From Phenylobacterium sp. (GTDB taxonomy: Bacteria; Pseudomonadota; Alphaproteobacteria; Caulobacterales; Caulobacteraceae), in contig SSMU01000030.1 of NCBI GenBank assembly GCA_004799545.1, positions 334,216 through 398,215 on the forward strand: a DNA stretch of 64,000 bases. The letters run 5' to 3'. The notes under the pieces were generated by a model that did not search any database, was not told the origin of the DNA, and saw only the letters and a program-made list of their open reading frames with translations. Positions 1 through 8,291 of this stretch are shown here, in pieces (position 1 is the first letter of the stretch; each line of letters opens with the position of its first letter). The position numbers and the translations under genes were made by a program.

Positions 1-66
1 CATCGTGGCGGCCGGGACGGCCGCGACGGGCTCCGGCTTCCCGGTTTTCCCGCGCTTCCCGAACAT
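1..66 (-). CDS. 5' end of an unidentified gene (partial)
   Basis: An ATG (complement of 64-66) directly abuts the stop of the upstream lipoprotein gene and opens a frame that runs off the left edge. The visible 22 residues start MFGKRGKTGKPEPV and continue rich in Pro, Ala and Val. A short MFGKR-type basic start followed by a Pro/Ala linker occurs in CpaF/TadA-type pilus secretion ATPases of Caulobacterales, but that is only a weak resemblance. No Shine-Dalgarno stands out, so translational coupling to the lipoprotein gene is likely. The identity is unproven. Confidence 0.4.
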   Translation of the reverse strand, partial: MFGKRGKTGKPEPVAAVPAATM

Positions 67-630
67 CTACTGGACCGTGAACTTGATCGTTGGCGACTGG
101 AAGTAGGACTTGCCGTCAGCCGACACGACCCTGACCACCACCGTATGGGCGCCGGGCGCGAGCGTGCCGGGCGCGAGCGTCGTCTTATAACCGGTGGCCG
201 AGAGGCTCGAATTCTGCTTCGCGGTCGCCACGTCGGGGCGCGCCTGGCCGTAGGTGGTGCCATAGAGGCGGCCGTCGATATCCAGGTCGACGCCCTTGGC
301 GGGGACCTTGGCCGGGCCGTCGAACCCGAAGCCCGACATCTCGATCGGCGCAGCCCCGGAGACCGCGCCCGGCTTCTTCAGCGGATCGAGGATGGTCCCG
401 ATATGGTCGAGATAGAAACCCGGGAACTCCGGCCGCAGGATCAGGCCCTGGGAGAGCACCGGCGTGGCGGGAACCGATGCGGAGCCGGCCTGGGCCGGGG
501 CGGCGGCCGCAGCGGGCGTGGCCCCCGCGGCCGGCGTCGGCTGGACCTGGGCTTCGCGATCCTTCGGCTGGTCGCAGGCGGCGAGCGCCAGCAGGCCTAC
601 GGCGGACGCGACGATGGCGATCTGCTTCAT
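67..630 (-). CDS. Predicted lipoprotein with C-terminal Ig-like segment
   Basis: The start is the ATG at 630, preceded by a GGAGGG ribosome site; a longer upstream reading lacks one. The 187-residue product begins MKQIAIVASAVGLLALAAC, a lipoprotein signal peptide with lipobox LAAC, so it should be lipidated and held in the envelope. A Pro/Ala/Gln-rich linker follows. The C-terminal third alternates beta-strand-like stretches (GAHTVVVRVVSADG, then a final IKFTVQ), like an Ig or FN3 fold. The function is not recognised. It is directly followed by, and probably cotranscribed with, the partial gene at the left edge. Confidence 0.75.
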   Translation of the reverse strand: MKQIAIVASAVGLLALAACDQPKDREAQVQPTPAAGATPAAAAAPAQAGSASVPATPVLSQGLILRPEFPGFYLDHIGTILDPLKKPGAVSGAAPIEMSGFGFDGPAKVPAKGVDLDIDGRLYGTTYGQARPDVATAKQNSSLSATGYKTTLAPGTLAPGAHTVVVRVVSADGKSYFQSPTIKFTVQ

Positions 631-685
631 GTCGCCCTCCCTCTTCAATGGGCGAAGGCCCGCCGGGGTCACCGGCGGGTCTTCA

Positions 686-761
686 TGGTGGAGCTAAGCG
701 GAGTCGAACCGCTGACCTCTTGAATGCCATTCAAGCGCTCTACCAACTGAGCTATAGCCCC
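686..761 (-). tRNA. tRNA-Ala (anticodon GGC)
   Basis: Read on the minus strand the 76 nt fold as a complete cloverleaf. The acceptor stem GGGGCTA pairs with TAGCTCC and includes the G3-U70 wobble that identifies alanine tRNAs. The D-arm contains AGCTCAGTTGGTAGAGC. The anticodon stem CTTGA/TCAAG encloses loop ATGGCAT with anticodon GGC, and the T-arm contains GGTTCGACTCC. The 3' CCA is encoded. Confidence 0.97.
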
Positions 762-881
762 GAGGTCGTCTCCCGTTAGGACGGGCCCGCGAGAGGCGCG
801 GAACCTATTCAAACCGGTGGACACGATCAAGAGCGCCCGCGCGCGATTTTTGTCGCGGCGCGGCCAGCCCCTCAGAAAGTC

Positions 882-1355
882 CTAGTCTTCCTCGCCCTCG
901 CCGGGGAGGCCTTCGATCTCGGAATCGTCGAAGTCGTCGTCTTCCTCTTCCAGGAAGGGCACGTCGGCGTCGTCCTCAACATCTTCCTCTTCGTCGGTGA
1001 ATTCGGCGAGGTCCTCGGTGACCGGGCTGACGCCGGGTTCGGCGCCGTCCTCCTCTTCGTCGTCGTCGGCGGCCAGCGGCGGCTCGTCGGCCACCTCGTC
1101 CAGCTCCGGCGTGACGACGTCTTCTTCCTCTTCGTCTTCCGCCTCGGCGGGCTCGAGGACCTGATCCTCGCGCTCTTCCTCAGCCTCGGGCTCGGGCGTC
1201 ACGACGCGGGCGCGGACGCGCCGGTTGCGGATCGCCTCGTCAGGATCGAACTCGTTGGCGCACTTGGGACAATGCGCCGGGCGCTTGCCCAAATCGTAGA
1301 ATTTCGCCTGGCAGTGGGGGCAGATCTGTTTGGCGCCCAGCTCGGGATTGGCCAA
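882..1355 (-). CDS. TIGR02300-type (FYDLN acid) zinc-ribbon protein
   Basis: A 157-residue protein read from a TTG start (complement of 1353-1355) with AGAGG upstream. The N-terminus has a zinc-ribbon-like pair of CxxC motifs (CPHCQAKFYDLGKRPAHCPKC), followed by about 100 residues that are almost entirely Glu, Asp, Ala and Val. This matches the alphaproteobacterial 'FYDLN acid' family; here the motif reads FYDLG. The biochemical role of the family is not established. The gene is divergent from aroA with 126 bp between them. No ATG suits the conserved N-terminus, so the TTG start is likely but not certain. Confidence 0.85.
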   Translation of the reverse strand: MANPELGAKQICPHCQAKFYDLGKRPAHCPKCANEFDPDEAIRNRRVRARVVTPEPEAEEEREDQVLEPAEAEDEEEEDVVTPELDEVADEPPLAADDDEEEDGAEPGVSPVTEDLAEFTDEEEDVEDDADVPFLEEEDDDFDDSEIEGLPGEGEED

Positions 1356-1481
1356 TGTGTGCCTCTGAACAGTGTCGGGGGTGTCGCGGAAAAGCGGGCT
1401 CCCTTGCCATGGGCGGGGGCGGCTGTCAAAAGCAATCCCCCTCGTAAAACCCGAAGCCGGCGGGAGGCTCGTTTTCGACCG

Positions 1482-2825
1482 ATGACGGCGGCTGAACTGA
1501 CCGCCAGCCGCACGGGCGCCCTGAGGGGCCGCGTGCGGGCTCCGGGGGACAAGTCCATCTCCCACCGCGCCCTGATCCTGGGCGCGCTGGCCACGGGGGA
1601 AACCCGCATCGAGGGCCTGCTCGAGGGGGAGGACGTGCTGCGCACGGCCGACGCCATGCGGGCCTTTGGCGCGACCGTCGAACAGCTCGGTGACGGCCGC
1701 TGGCGGGTGGTGGGCGAGGGCGGCTTCTCCGAGCCCGCCGACGTGGTCGACTGCGGCAACTCCGGCACCGGCGTCCGGCTGATCATGGGGGCCGCGGCCG
1801 GTTTTGCGATCTCCGCCACCTTCACCGGCGATGAGTCCCTGCGCGGCCGGCCGATGCGCCGGGTGCTCAGGCCCCTGGGCGAGATGGGCGCGACCTGGAC
1901 CGCCAGCGCCGGCGATCGGCTGCCGCTGACCCTGCGGGGCGGGGGTTTGAGACATATCGCCTATGAGCTGCCGGAGCCGTCGGCCCAGGTGAAGTCGGCG
2001 GTGCTGCTGGCCGGCCTGCACGCCGAGGGCGGCGCGGAGGTCATCGAGCCGGAAGCCACCCGCGACCACACCGAGCGCATGCTGCGGGCCTTCGGGGCGC
2101 GGGTGGAGGTCACCGAACAAGGCCATGGGCGGCGCATCGGGCTGCCGGGCGGCCAGGCGCTGACCGGGACCGCGGTGCAGGTCCCCGGCGACCCGTCCTC
2201 GGCGGCCTTCCCGCTGGTGGCGGCGCTGATCACCCCGGGCTCGGAGGTGACCGTGGAAGGCGTGCTGCTCAACCCGTTGCGCACCGGCCTGCTGGAGACC
2301 CTGCGCGAAATGGGCGCCGACCTGACGTTCTCGAACCTGCGCGAGGCGGGCGGCGAGCAGGTGGGCGACGTCACCGCGCGGCACTCCGCCCTGCGCGGCG
2401 TCACCGTGCCGCCGGAGCGCGCGCCCTCGATGATCGACGAATATCCGATCCTCGGCGTCGCCGCGGCCTTCGCCGAGGGGCCGACGGTGATGCGTGGCCT
2501 GGCCGAGCTCAGGGTCAAGGAAAGCGACCGCATCGCCCTGATGGCCGCGGGCCTCGCCGCCTGCGGCGTGGGCGTCGAGGAGGAGCCGGAGGGGCTGACG
2601 GTGGTGGGCGCGGCGCGCGCCAACCACGGCGTCGCCGGCGGCGCGCGGGTGACCACCCACGGCGACCACCGCATCGCCATGTCCCACCTGATCCTTGGCC
2701 TGGCCAGCGAGCGCCCCGTGGCGGTCGACCAGCCCGGCATGATCGCCACCAGCTTCCCGGGTTTCGTGGAGCTGATGCGCGGGCTCGGCGGGGCGATCGG
2801 CGACGAGGTTCGGCAGGCGGTATGA
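1482..2825 (+). CDS. aroA: 3-phosphoshikimate 1-carboxyvinyltransferase (EPSP synthase)
   Basis: EPSP synthase joins shikimate-3-phosphate and phosphoenolpyruvate in the shikimate pathway for aromatic amino acids. The 447-residue protein has the expected length. It shows the N-terminal signature GDKSISHRALILGALATG, the DCGNSGTGVRLIMG loop, and the C-terminal LRVKESDRIA and HGDHRIAMS motifs. The ATG at 1482 places the conserved LRGRVRAPGDKSISH near residue 15; longer readings add non-conserved sequence. Its stop overlaps the cmk start (ATGA), so aroA and cmk are translationally coupled. The GDKSISHRALILGALATGETR context resembles class II enzymes. Confidence 0.97.
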   Translation: MTAAELTASRTGALRGRVRAPGDKSISHRALILGALATGETRIEGLLEGEDVLRTADAMRAFGATVEQLGDGRWRVVGEGGFSEPADVVDCGNSGTGVRLIMGAAAGFAISATFTGDESLRGRPMRRVLRPLGEMGATWTASAGDRLPLTLRGGGLRHIAYELPEPSAQVKSAVLLAGLHAEGGAEVIEPEATRDHTERMLRAFGARVEVTEQGHGRRIGLPGGQALTGTAVQVPGDPSSAAFPLVAALITPGSEVTVEGVLLNPLRTGLLETLREMGADLTFSNLREAGGEQVGDVTARHSALRGVTVPPERAPSMIDEYPILGVAAAFAEGPTVMRGLAELRVKESDRIALMAAGLAACGVGVEEEPEGLTVVGAARANHGVAGGARVTTHGDHRIAMSHLILGLASERPVAVDQPGMIATSFPGFVELMRGLGGAIGDEVRQAV

Positions 2826-3469
2826 GCGGCCCCTTCGTCATCGCCGTCGACGGGCCGGCGGCCTCGGGCAAGGGGACCATCGCCAAGGGCCTGGGCGAGG
2901 CGTTCCGCCTGCCGGTGTTGGACACCGGCCTGCTCTACCGCGCCGTGGGCGTTCTGGCGGAGCGGGCGGGGGAACTGGACAATGCGGAGGCCTGCGCCGC
3001 CGCCGCGGTCACCATGACCGCCGACCAGCTCGACGATCCGCGGCTGCGCACCCGCGAGGCCGGCGAGATGGCGAGCCAGGCCGCCGTCCACCCCGAGGTC
3101 CGCGCCGCCCTCCTGGAATACCAGCGCACCTTCGCCGCCCAGGAAGGCGGCGCGATCCTCGACGGGCGCGACATCGGCACGGTGATCTGTCCGACCGCCC
3201 CGGCGAAGCTCTATGTCACCGCGACGCCCGAGGTGCGGGCCGACCGGCGATGGAAGCAGCTGCAGGCCCAGGGCGACGCCGTCAGCCTCGAGGAGGTGCT
3301 CGCCGACATCCGCCTCCGCGACCAGCGCGACGGCGACCGCGACGCGGCCCCCATGCGGCGCGCGCCGGACGCAGTCTTGCTGGACACCTCTGAAATGACT
3401 ATAGAGCAGGCCGCCGATGCGGCCCGCCGCATCGTCGAGGCGGCGCGCGCCCGCTGGGAAAATTCCTAA
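2822..3469 (+). CDS. cmk: Cytidylate kinase
   Basis: CMP/dCMP kinase of pyrimidine nucleotide salvage in the cytoplasm, 215 residues, the normal length. The N-terminal P-loop reads DGPAASGKGT. DTGLLYRAVG and DGRDIGTVICPTAPAKLYVTA are the nucleotide-monophosphate-binding segments of the Cmk family, and LADIRLRDQRDGDRDAAP is the lid region. The gene starts inside the aroA stop codon and is followed by rpsA after 171 bp. This aroA-cmk-rpsA order is widespread in proteobacteria. Confidence 0.97.
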   Translation: MSGPFVIAVDGPAASGKGTIAKGLGEAFRLPVLDTGLLYRAVGVLAERAGELDNAEACAAAAVTMTADQLDDPRLRTREAGEMASQAAVHPEVRAALLEYQRTFAAQEGGAILDGRDIGTVICPTAPAKLYVTATPEVRADRRWKQLQAQGDAVSLEEVLADIRLRDQRDGDRDAAPMRRAPDAVLLDTSEMTIEQAADAARRIVEAARARWENS

Positions 3470-3640
3470 GGGATTTCTTCAGCCGAGCAATCCCACCGCG
3501 CCTCACCCTCGCAAGCTGCGGGCAGAATGAACCGGTGCGGGTATTCCCGCGCCATTCGGTCCAACCCCTAACCGATGTGGGGATACCGTCCGACGCCTCC
3601 GGCGCGCGGACCCCGCGTCATTTGAAGACGAAAGAGACCT

Positions 3641-5350
3641 ATGGCTGACGATATGAGCCTCAACCCCTCGCGGGACGATTTTTCCGCCCTGCTCGAAGAG
3701 TCCCTCGGCGGACGTGATCTGATGGAAGGCCAAGTGGTCCACGGCAAGGTCGTGGCCATCGAGAAGGACTTCGCCATCATCGACGTCGGTCTGAAGACCG
3801 AAGGCCGCGTGCCGCTGAAGGAATTCGGCCAGGGCGATGAAAGCAAGGTCCCGCTGAAGCCGGGCGACACCGTCGAGGTGTTCCTGGAGCGCGTCGAGAA
3901 CGCCCTGGGCGAGGCGGTGATCAGCCGCGAGAAGGCCCGCCGCGAGGAAGCCTGGACGCGCCTGGAAGCCATCTACGAGCGCAACGAGCCCGTGCAGGGC
4001 GTGATCGTCGGCCGCGTGAAGGGCGGCTTCACCGTCGACCTCGGCGGCGCCTCGGCCTTCCTGCCGGGCAGCCAGGTCGACATCCGCCCGGTGCGCGACG
4101 TCGGCCCGCTGATGGGCCGCGAGCAGCCGTTCGCGATCCTCAAGATGGACCGCCCGCGGGGCAATATCGTGGTCTCGCGCCGCGCCATCCTGGAAGAAGC
4201 CCGCGCCGAACAGCGCACCGAGCTGGTCAGCCAGCTGCAGGAAGGCGAAGTCCGCGAAGGCGTGGTCAAGAACATCACCGACTACGGCGCGTTCGTGGAC
4301 CTGGGCGGCATCGACGGCCTGCTGCACGTCACCGACATGAGCTGGAAGCGCGTCTCCCACCCCAGCCAGGTGCTGGCGGTCGGCGACACGGTCAAGGTGC
4401 AGATCGTCAAGATCAACCCCGAGACCCAGCGCATCTCGCTCGGCATGAAGCAGCTGCAGTCCGACCCGTGGGACGGCGTCGAGGCCAAGTACCCGGTGGG
4501 CGCCAAGTTCACGGGCCGCATCACCAACATCACCGACTACGGCGCCTTCGTGGAGCTGGAAGCCGGTGTGGAAGGCCTGGTCCACGTGTCGGAAATGAGC
4601 TGGACCAAGAAGAACGTCCATCCCGGCAAGATCGTCTCCACCTCGCAGGAAGTGGAAGTGGTCGTGCTGGACGTCGACGCCTCCAAGCGCCGCATCTCGC
4701 TGGGCCTCAAGCAGGCCATGGCCAATCCGTGGGAGGCCTTCGTGGAGGCTCACCCGGTCGGCTCGACCGTGGAAGGCGAGGTCAAGAACGCCACCGAGTT
4801 CGGCCTGTTCATCGGCCTGGACAGCGACATCGACGGGATGGTGCACCTGTCCGACCTGGACTGGACCGCCCCCGGCGAGGAAGCCATCGCCCGCTACACC
4901 AAGGGCGAGATGGTCAAGGCCCGGGTGCTGGACGTCGACGTCGAGAAGGAACGCATCTCGCTCGGCATCAAGCAGCTGGCCGGCGACCCAATGACCGGCG
5001 ACAGCTTCCGCAAGGGCCAGACCGTGACGGTGACGGTGACCGAGATCACCTCGGGCGGCATCGAAGTGAAGTTCGGCGAGGACGAAGCGCCGATGACGGC
5101 CTTCATCCGCAAGTCGGACCTGTCGCGTGACCGCGCCGACCAACGGCCGGAGCGGTTCGCCGTCGGCGACCGCATGGACGCCCAGATCACCAACGTGGAC
5201 AAGGCCGCGCGCCGCGTCTCGCTGTCGGTGAAGGCCCTGGAGATGGCCGAGGAGAAGGAAGCCATCCAGCAGTTCGGCTCCTCCGACTCCGGCGCCTCGC
5301 TGGGCGACATCCTGGGCGCGGCCCTGCGCGAAAAGGCCCAGAAGGACTAG
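3641..5350 (+). CDS. rpsA: 30S ribosomal protein S1
   Basis: S1 binds mRNA at the ribosome and helps initiation. The 569-residue protein has six consecutive S1/OB repeats, visible as recurring VVKNITDYGAFVDLGGIDGLLHVTDMSW-like cores (given here only by pattern) each followed by RISLGxKQL. The third and fourth repeats, around residues 205-370, are the most canonical. The start MADDMSLNPSRDDF lies after AAAGAGACC. The 171-bp gap from cmk probably holds its own promoter. A good intrinsic terminator follows at 5389-5417. Confidence 0.98.
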   Translation: MADDMSLNPSRDDFSALLEESLGGRDLMEGQVVHGKVVAIEKDFAIIDVGLKTEGRVPLKEFGQGDESKVPLKPGDTVEVFLERVENALGEAVISREKARREEAWTRLEAIYERNEPVQGVIVGRVKGGFTVDLGGASAFLPGSQVDIRPVRDVGPLMGREQPFAILKMDRPRGNIVVSRRAILEEARAEQRTELVSQLQEGEVREGVVKNITDYGAFVDLGGIDGLLHVTDMSWKRVSHPSQVLAVGDTVKVQIVKINPETQRISLGMKQLQSDPWDGVEAKYPVGAKFTGRITNITDYGAFVELEAGVEGLVHVSEMSWTKKNVHPGKIVSTSQEVEVVVLDVDASKRRISLGLKQAMANPWEAFVEAHPVGSTVEGEVKNATEFGLFIGLDSDIDGMVHLSDLDWTAPGEEAIARYTKGEMVKARVLDVDVEKERISLGIKQLAGDPMTGDSFRKGQTVTVTVTEITSGGIEVKFGEDEAPMTAFIRKSDLSRDRADQRPERFAVGDRMDAQITNVDKAARRVSLSVKALEMAEEKEAIQQFGSSDSGASLGDILGAALREKAQKD

Positions 5351-5388
5351 GACGACTGTCAGTTCAGCCGAAAGGCTTGATTGCGAGC

Positions 5389-5417
5389 GGCGGATCGGGT
5401 GACCGGTCCGCCGTTTT
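5389..5417 (+). terminator. Intrinsic terminator after rpsA
   Basis: GGCGGATCGG and CCGGTCCGCC pair as a 10-bp stem (one G-T pair) around a GTGA loop and are followed by GTTTT. It lies 39 bp past the rpsA stop. Confidence 0.8.
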
Positions 5418-5577
5418 CGCGTGCCGGCCGCCTGTCACGCGAGCAATTCGAACCTGCGCGCCAGGGTTGTCATGCCACAGTTCCCGACAAGCGTGGCCGT
5501 GACGTGGTTAAGCTCCGAATTGCGCCTTGAATACAAAGGCGGGTTCTTCCATGGTCGCGCCGTTCGAGGGGTCCCCG

Positions 5578-5865
5578 ATGATCAAGTCTGAATTGATCGC
5601 CAAGCTGGCCGACGAAAATCCGCACCTCACCCAGCGCGATATCGAGCGCCTGGTGGGCGTCGTGCTGGAACGGATGATCCTGGCCCTGGAGAACGGCGGC
5701 CGCGTCGAGCTGCGCGGCTTCGGCGCGCTGTCCGTGCGCTCCCGCGACGCCCGGGCGGGGCGCAATCCGCGCACCGGCGAGCCGGTCTCGGTGCGCGCCA
5801 AGCACGTGCCGTTCTTCAAGAGCGGCAAGGAGCTTCGCGAGCGGCTCAACGTGGACGAGGACTAG
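5578..5865 (+). CDS. ihfB: Integration host factor subunit beta
   Basis: A 95-residue DNA-bending protein that pairs with IhfA. The sequence is typical of IHF-beta: MIKSELIAKLADENPHL, the dimer core VELRGFGALSVRSRDARAGRNPRTGE, and the beta-arm to C-terminal helix VSVRAKHVPFFKSGKELRERL. Pro in the GRNPRTG arm is the residue that intercalates into DNA. The ATG at 5578 has GAGGGG about 8 nt upstream; a longer in-frame start at 5527 adds non-family residues. The gene lies between rpsA and mscL. Confidence 0.95.
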   Translation: MIKSELIAKLADENPHLTQRDIERLVGVVLERMILALENGGRVELRGFGALSVRSRDARAGRNPRTGEPVSVRAKHVPFFKSGKELRERLNVDED

Positions 5866-5874
5866 GGTCTGGCC

Positions 5875-6357
5875 GTGAGCCTGCCGAAGCAGCTCAGCGA
5901 GGCGGCGGAGCGACGCGTTCCGATCCTCGGCGAGTTCCGCGAGTTCATCGCCCGCGGCAACGTCATCGACCTGGCGGTCGGCGTGATCCTCGGCGCGGCG
6001 TTCGGCGACATCGTGAAATCGCTGGTCGACCAGGTGGTGATGCCGGTGGTTGGGCTCGGCACCTCGGGCATCGACTTCGCCCAGCTCAAGTGGGTCCTGA
6101 AGCCGGACAACCCGGCGACCAAGGTCAATGAGGAGGTGGCGATCCAGTACGGCGCCTTCCTCAACACCATGATCAAGTTCGTGATCATCGCCTGGGTGGT
6201 GTTCCTGATGGTCAAGCTGGTCAACTCGATCCGCCGCCGCGATGCGGCCAAGCCGGACAGCGACAAGGCCGTCGCGCCCGGCCCGCAGGAGGCGCTGCTG
6301 ATGGAGATCCGCGACCTCCTGAAGGCCCAGCAGCCGCCGACCATCACGCGGCACTAG
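5875..6357 (+). CDS. mscL: Large-conductance mechanosensitive channel MscL
   Basis: A 160-residue inner-membrane channel that releases solutes on hypo-osmotic shock. The N-terminal amphipathic helix and TM1 read FREFIARGNVIDLAVGVILG, with the conserved pore-lining AVGVILGAAFG and FGDIVKSLVDQVVMPVVG. TM2 is MIKFVIIAWVVFLMVKLVN. A charged cytoplasmic bundle with LLMEIRDLLK ends the protein. The start is GTG at 5875, nine bases after the ihfB stop, so the two are probably cotranscribed. Confidence 0.95.
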   Translation: MSLPKQLSEAAERRVPILGEFREFIARGNVIDLAVGVILGAAFGDIVKSLVDQVVMPVVGLGTSGIDFAQLKWVLKPDNPATKVNEEVAIQYGAFLNTMIKFVIIAWVVFLMVKLVNSIRRRDAAKPDSDKAVAPGPQEALLMEIRDLLKAQQPPTITRH

Positions 6358-6395
6358 GGCTTGCGCAGGCGCTTGCGGCGCCCCTAATCCCGACC

Positions 6396-7037
6396 ATGGG
6401 CGTCAGCACCAAGATCTGTGGGATCACCACGCCGGAAGCCGCGCGCGCGGCGCTGGGCGGCGGGGCGGCGTTCCTGGGCTTCGTGTTCTTCGAGAAGAGC
6501 CCGCGCTACCTGGCCATCGAGGCGGCGGCGCGGCTGGCCGAGCCGGTGCGGGGCCGGGCGAAGATCGTGGCCCTGGCGGTCGATCCCAGCGACGCCGAGG
6601 TTGACCGCATCGCCCAGGGGCTGCGGCCCGACTACATCCAGCTGCATGGGCGCGAGACGCCGGCCCGGGTGCGCGAAGTGGCGGCCCGCATGGGCGTGGG
6701 CGCGATCAAGGTGCTGTCGGTGGGCGAAGCCGCCGACGTGGACGCCGCGGCCAACTACGAGACCGTCGTCGAGCACCTGATGTTCGACGCCCGTCCGCCG
6801 AAGAACGCGGACCGGCCGGGCGGCCTGGGCGGCGTCTTCGACTGGAGCCTGCTGGCGGGCCGCCGGTTCCAGAGGCCGTGGCTGCTGGCGGGGGGCCTCG
6901 ACCCCTGGAACGTCGCCGAGGCGGTGCAGCAGTCCGGCGCGCCGATCGTGGACGTTTCCTCTGGCGTGGAGCGCGGACCCGGCCTAAAGGACCCCGCCTT
7001 GATCACGGCGTTCCTCGACGCCGCCCGCAAGGCCTGA
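6396..7037 (+). CDS. trpF: Phosphoribosylanthranilate isomerase
   Basis: Catalyses the Amadori rearrangement of phosphoribosylanthranilate in tryptophan synthesis. The 213-residue TIM barrel shows the family signatures KICGIT (catalytic Cys), GFVFFEKSPRYL, DYIQLHGRETP, and LAGGLDPWNVAEAV followed by DVSSGVERGPGLKD. It heads a trpF-trpB-trpA-accD-folC series on the plus strand. In alphaproteobacteria trpF commonly sits upstream of trpBA, away from the other trp genes. Confidence 0.97.
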   Translation: MGVSTKICGITTPEAARAALGGGAAFLGFVFFEKSPRYLAIEAAARLAEPVRGRAKIVALAVDPSDAEVDRIAQGLRPDYIQLHGRETPARVREVAARMGVGAIKVLSVGEAADVDAAANYETVVEHLMFDARPPKNADRPGGLGGVFDWSLLAGRRFQRPWLLAGGLDPWNVAEAVQQSGAPIVDVSSGVERGPGLKDPALITAFLDAARKA

Positions 7038-7073
7038 TGACGTCATAAGCGATCTTGTGAACCCCTTGATATC

Positions 7074-8291
7074 GTGACCTCTCTGGCCCGCCCCAACGAC
7101 TACACGGCCTATCCTGACGCCGAGGGCCGCTTCGGCGACTACGGCGGCCGCTACGTGCCCGAGACCCTGATGCCGCTGGTCCACGAGCTGGACGCCGCCT
7201 ATCGCGCGGCCAAGGCGGACGCGGGCTTCCAGGCCGAGCTCGGGGGCTATCTGAAGCACTATGTCGGCCGCCCGAGCCCGCTCTATCTGGCCGAGCGGCT
7301 GACCGCCCACTACGGCGGGGCGAAGGTCTATTTCAAGCGCGAGGAGCTGAACCACACCGGCGCGCACAAGATCAACAACTGCATGGGCCAGATCCTCTTG
7401 GCCATGCGGATGGGCAAGACCCGGATCATCGCCGAGACCGGGGCCGGCCAGCACGGGGTGGCGACCGCCACGGTCTGCGCCCGCTTCGGCCTGCCCTGCG
7501 TGGTCTATATGGGCGAGGTCGACGTGGCGCGGCAGGAGCCCAACGTCTTCCGGATGAACCTGCTGGGCGCGGAAGTCCGGCCGGTGACCTCCGGCTCGGC
7601 GACCCTCAAGGACGCCATGAACGAAGCCCTGCGGGATTGGGTGACCAATGTCGAGGACACCTACTATCTGATCGGCTCGGCGGCGGGTCCCCACCCCTAT
7701 CCGGAGATGGTCCGCGACTTCCAGGCGGTGATCGGCCAGGAGGCGCGCGCCCAGGTGCTGGAGATGGAGGGCCGGCTGCCTGACGCCGTGGTGGCCTGCG
7801 TCGGCGGCGGCTCCAACGCCATCGGCCTGTTCCACCCGTTCCTCAACGACGAGGGCGTGAAGCTCATCGGCGTCGAGGCGGCGGGCGAGGGGATGCAGGG
7901 TCGGCACGCGGCGGCGATCAACGGCGGCCGGCCGGGCGTGCTGCACGGCAACAAGACCTACCTGCTGCAGGACGGCGAGGGCCAGATCACCGAGGCCCAC
8001 TCGATCTCGGCGGGCCTGGACTATCCCGGGATCGGGCCGGAGCACTCCTGGCTGCACGACGTCGGCCGCGCGAAATACCTGACGGCGACCGATCAGGAGG
8101 CGCTGGCCGCCTTCCAGCTCTGCGCCGAGCTGGAGGGGATCATCCCGGCCCTGGAAAGCTCCCACGCCATCGCCCGCCTGCCGGAGATCGTCGCCGAGGT
8201 GGGCAAGGACGGCGTCGTGGTGCTCAACCTCTCCGGCCGCGGCGACAAGGACGTGGCGACGGTGGCGGCGGCCCTGGGGCGGAAGATTTGA
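7074..8291 (+). CDS. trpB: Tryptophan synthase beta subunit
   Basis: The PLP-dependent subunit, which condenses indole with serine. The 405-residue protein contains the start-region signature GRFGDYGGRYVPETLMPL, the PLP-lysine motif NHTGAHKINNC, the GAGQHGVATATVCA loop and the phosphate-binding GGGSNAIG. The start is GTG at 7074; no strong Shine-Dalgarno precedes it. The stop overlaps the TTG start of trpA, which fits the alpha2-beta2 complex being made together. Confidence 0.97.
   Translation: MTSLARPNDYTAYPDAEGRFGDYGGRYVPETLMPLVHELDAAYRAAKADAGFQAELGGYLKHYVGRPSPLYLAERLTAHYGGAKVYFKREELNHTGAHKINNCMGQILLAMRMGKTRIIAETGAGQHGVATATVCARFGLPCVVYMGEVDVARQEPNVFRMNLLGAEVRPVTSGSATLKDAMNEALRDWVTNVEDTYYLIGSAAGPHPYPEMVRDFQAVIGQEARAQVLEMEGRLPDAVVACVGGGSNAIGLFHPFLNDEGVKLIGVEAAGEGMQGRHAAAINGGRPGVLHGNKTYLLQDGEGQITEAHSISAGLDYPGIGPEHSWLHDVGRAKYLTATDQEALAAFQLCAELEGIIPALESSHAIARLPEIVAEVGKDGVVVLNLSGRGDKDVATVAAALGRKI

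Noticed and set aside
3503..5143. 546-codon frame antisense to rpsA
   Set aside because: Repetitive only because the S1 repeats are; no start context or family, and rpsA is unambiguous.
7038..7073. Trp attenuator or leader between trpF and trpB
   Set aside because: Only 36 bp, with no Trp codon run or alternative hairpins.
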